Of a stretch of 64,000 bases of DNA, positions 62,547 to 64,000 are shown piece by piece. Origin of the DNA: Phycisphaeraceae bacterium. Its GTDB lineage: Bacteria > Planctomycetota > Phycisphaerae > Phycisphaerales > UBA1924. The stretch's first letter is position 1, and every line of letters starts with the position of its first letter. Both the position numbers and the translations under genes were made by a program. The stretch spans positions 2,769,649-2,833,648 of the forward strand of contig CP075368.1 in NCBI GenBank assembly GCA_019454185.1, written 5' to 3'. The notes under the pieces were generated by a model, which was not told where the DNA came from, searched no databases, and saw only the letters and a list, made by a program, of their open reading frames with translations.

Positions 62547-63516
62547 AGCATTTTGCGCCATGTGTTCCAAGTGTTTCCATTGTGGAGACTTGCGCGATCT
62601 GATGGCTCATGCCATGCTCGGTCCCACTGGTGGAGCTGCCAGACAGGAGACCGAGCATGGACAACGCGAGTTGGAGGGTGTTGGCGGCGAGCGTGCGGAA
62701 GCTGGATCGGAGCCCGCGTGGCGGTCGCTTCACCTTCACCGATGCGGACATCGTGCTGACCTTTCTCTGGGCCGTCTTGCACCGACGACCCACCTCCTGG
62801 GCGTGCCGACGCGATGCATGGCCGTTGTGGCGGCGTGGTCGATTGCCCTCGCCAAGCAGGATGAGCCGGCGGCTGAGAACCACCAGCGTCCAGGCGTTAC
62901 TTGCCGCGGCGGAGGCGGAGAATCTGGTCTCTGCATCGGGAGCGTTGGTGCTGGCTCTTGACGGCAAGGCCCTGCGCGTCGCCTCGCACTCCGGAGACCG
63001 GACCGCGACCTTCGGCGCATGGGGACTGCGCGGCTACAAGCTCCATGCGATCTGCGATCTCGCGGGCTCGATCGTCTCCTGGCGTCTCACGCCCATGCAC
63101 TGCCATGAAGCAGTGATGGCCAAGCGGATGATGCGAGACATGGAGTTGAACGGGTATGTGCTGGCCGACTCGAACTACGACAGCGTGAAGCTCTATGAAC
63201 TCTGCGCGTGCAAGGGCGGACAACTGGTGGTTCCGCGGAAGGACTGCCGCGTGGGTCGCGGCGTGCGGCGGTCCGGAACGCATCCGGACCGCCGTCGAGC
63301 CATCGACATGCTGGAGCAGAGCATGACGGGCTTCGGCAGGGGCCTGCTGTCACTCCGGCGCGTGATCGAGCGTGTGTTTGCACGCCTGGAAATGACCCAC
63401 CATGTGGGGCTTATCCCGCCGCACGTGCGCGGCATCGAGCGGGTCCGTCGATGGATCCAAGCCATCATCATCCTTGATCGACACACACAGGCAATGAAGC
63501 GATGACGCAAAAAGCT
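62547..63516 (+). mobile_element. Insertion sequence copy 2
   Basis: 970 bases, identical to copy 1 apart from one substitution at 62572. The same terminal repeats are present. The left flank again contains AAAGGGAGCCCCGGGCGCGAG-like sequence (written here in part). The right flank differs from copy 1, so this is a separate insertion rather than a tandem artefact. Confidence 0.9.
62657..63505 (+). CDS. DDE transposase of IS copy 2
   Basis: 282 residues, the same protein as the transposase of copy 1, with the same ribosome binding site and intact DDE motifs. Both copies should be active if expressed. Confidence 0.9.
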   Translation: MDNASWRVLAASVRKLDRSPRGGRFTFTDADIVLTFLWAVLHRRPTSWACRRDAWPLWRRGRLPSPSRMSRRLRTTSVQALLAAAEAENLVSASGALVLALDGKALRVASHSGDRTATFGAWGLRGYKLHAICDLAGSIVSWRLTPMHCHEAVMAKRMMRDMELNGYVLADSNYDSVKLYELCACKGGQLVVPRKDCRVGRGVRRSGTHPDRRRAIDMLEQSMTGFGRGLLSLRRVIERVFARLEMTHHVGLIPPHVRGIERVRRWIQAIIILDRHTQAMKR

Positions 63517-63596
63517 CTCGCGCTCGGGGGCCGGGCGGGCAACGGTGGAGTGGGCGTGAAGTCCGAAGCCGCGTTCCGGCGGCCCAGAGGTGAAAC

Positions 63597-63818
63597 ATGA
63601 GCAAGCCGACCAGCACCGAGATCGTGTTCATCGTCGAGGACGACCCGGAGGGCGGCTTCGTCGCCTCCGCGCTCGGACACTCGGTCGTAACGCAGGCAGC
63701 GACGCTCGATGCCCTGAAGCAGGCGCTACGCGACGCAGTCGCCTGCCACTTTGACGATGCGGAGCGTCCGAAGATGATCCGGCTCCACTATGTGCGTGAC
63801 GAGGTGATCGCGGCATGA
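63597..63818 (+). CDS. hicB: HicB-like antitoxin
   Basis: A 73-residue partial RNase-H-fold HicB-type protein: EIVFIVEDDPEGGFVASALG and ATLDALKQALRDAVACHF, ending KMIRLHYVRDEVIAA. This short HicB form, followed at once by HicA, is common in genomes of this type. AGAGG lies 7 bases before ATG 63597. Its stop overlaps the start of the toxin frame (ATGA). Confidence 0.78.
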   Translation: MSKPTSTEIVFIVEDDPEGGFVASALGHSVVTQAATLDALKQALRDAVACHFDDAERPKMIRLHYVRDEVIAA

Positions 63819-63865
63819 AGCTGCCGCGTGACCTCTCCGGCAACGATCCAGACGACAGTGGCTGA
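63815..63865 (+). pseudogene. Truncated HicA-like toxin
   Basis: The frame begins MKLPRDLSGND, the conserved HicA N-terminus, but stops after 16 codons; a full HicA has about 60-80 residues including the catalytic His in a GSH motif. No continuing HicA sequence is seen in other frames downstream. The toxin is therefore disrupted. Confidence 0.7.
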
Positions 63866-64000
63866 GAGGGACATCGCCTCAGCATACCAGCACTTCTGTC
63901 ACGGTCCGCCAGCCGGACGCACGATGTGGAATGGTGAAGTGGTCTCGACGGTGCTCATCGGCATCGTGAATGAGCCATGCCAGTACGTGTCGCGTTCATA
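63858..64000 (+). CDS. Possible partial coding region at the window edge
   Basis: A frame with no stop runs to the end of the window (V-A-E-R-D-I-A-S-A-Y and onward), with an ATG at 63924. Nothing is recognised. It may be the displaced remainder of whatever interrupted hicA. The end is cut by the window. Confidence 0.2.
   Translation, partial: MAERDIASAYQHFCHGPPAGRTMWNGEVVSTVLIGIVNEPCQYVSRS

Noticed and set aside
1..64000. CRISPR arrays, tRNA or rRNA genes
   Set aside because: No regularly spaced direct repeats of 24-40 bases with unique spacers were seen, and no cloverleaf or rRNA-like sequence was recognised by eye. A tRNA scan would be the decisive test.

Overview
The window is a GC-rich chromosomal segment that looks like a member of the Planctomycetota, most likely order Phycisphaerales. 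The pointers are two secreted proteins ending in dockerin-like EF-hand repeats (one with a C-terminal Gly-Cys), a prepilin with the planctomycete 'VDGHVG' ending, a small Hc1/histone H1-like basic protein, a membrane protein with paired zinc ribbons of the CxxCRYD...CPECG kind, and a TIGR03790-type secreted protein. Third codon positions are overwhelmingly G/C in almost every gene, so the few stretches where this fails stand out.

Layout. 1-9.2 kb: secreted Clp-like protease, M3 oligoendopeptidase, zinc-ribbon membrane protein, HAD phosphatase, rsmA, an APH-type kinase, a histone-like protein overlapping a FabZ-like hotdog protein, and manA. 9.3-13.3 kb (minus): rimO with unusual extensions, trmL and a secreted thioredoxin-fold protein. 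13.6-18.8 kb (plus): yidC, mnmE, clpS and an orphan GspE/MshE N-terminal-domain protein. 18.8-23.8 kb (minus): a sulfotransferase, a GH95-like glycosidase and a secreted beta-propeller/dockerin protein. 24.4-27 kb (minus): flagellar flgM, motA, motB. 27.3-35.5 kb: SPOR-like protein, degenerate metallo-beta-lactamase-fold protein, ApbE and a SUMF1-type protein with overlapping divergent start codons, glycyl-tRNA synthetase with an internal compositional island, and an alpha/beta hydrolase.

35.7-40.3 kb holds a 1253-residue Maf/DUF115 protein translationally coupled to a CMP-nonulosonate synthetase. This looks like a flagellin-glycosylation module and fits with flgM-motAB 9 kb upstream. 40.4-48.5 kb: orphan beta-class DNA methyltransferase, TIGR03790 protein, DUF167, MntR, STAS protein, a sulfotransferase-like protein, DUF502, then hpf-ptsN-ptsH (ribosome hibernation and PTS phosphocarriers) and a lipoprotein. 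48.7-55 kb: LolA-like protein, a large TPR protein with an HEYTH peptidase site, a prepilin with a repeat-encoded leader, and a sulfotransferase.

55.4-64 kb becomes accessory in character: a HhH-GPD glycosylase, an unrecognised gene enclosed by a 34-bp perfect inverted repeat, a class I amidotransferase, a methyltransferase, a PfkB kinase, and two near-identical 970-bp insertion sequences (sharing direction) bracketing a chloroperoxidase-like hydrolase. Both IS copies sit in the same short GC-rich repeat motif, and uninterrupted copies of that motif lie nearby. The window ends in a HicBA-type locus whose toxin frame is cut to 16 codons. I saw no tRNA, rRNA or CRISPR array.
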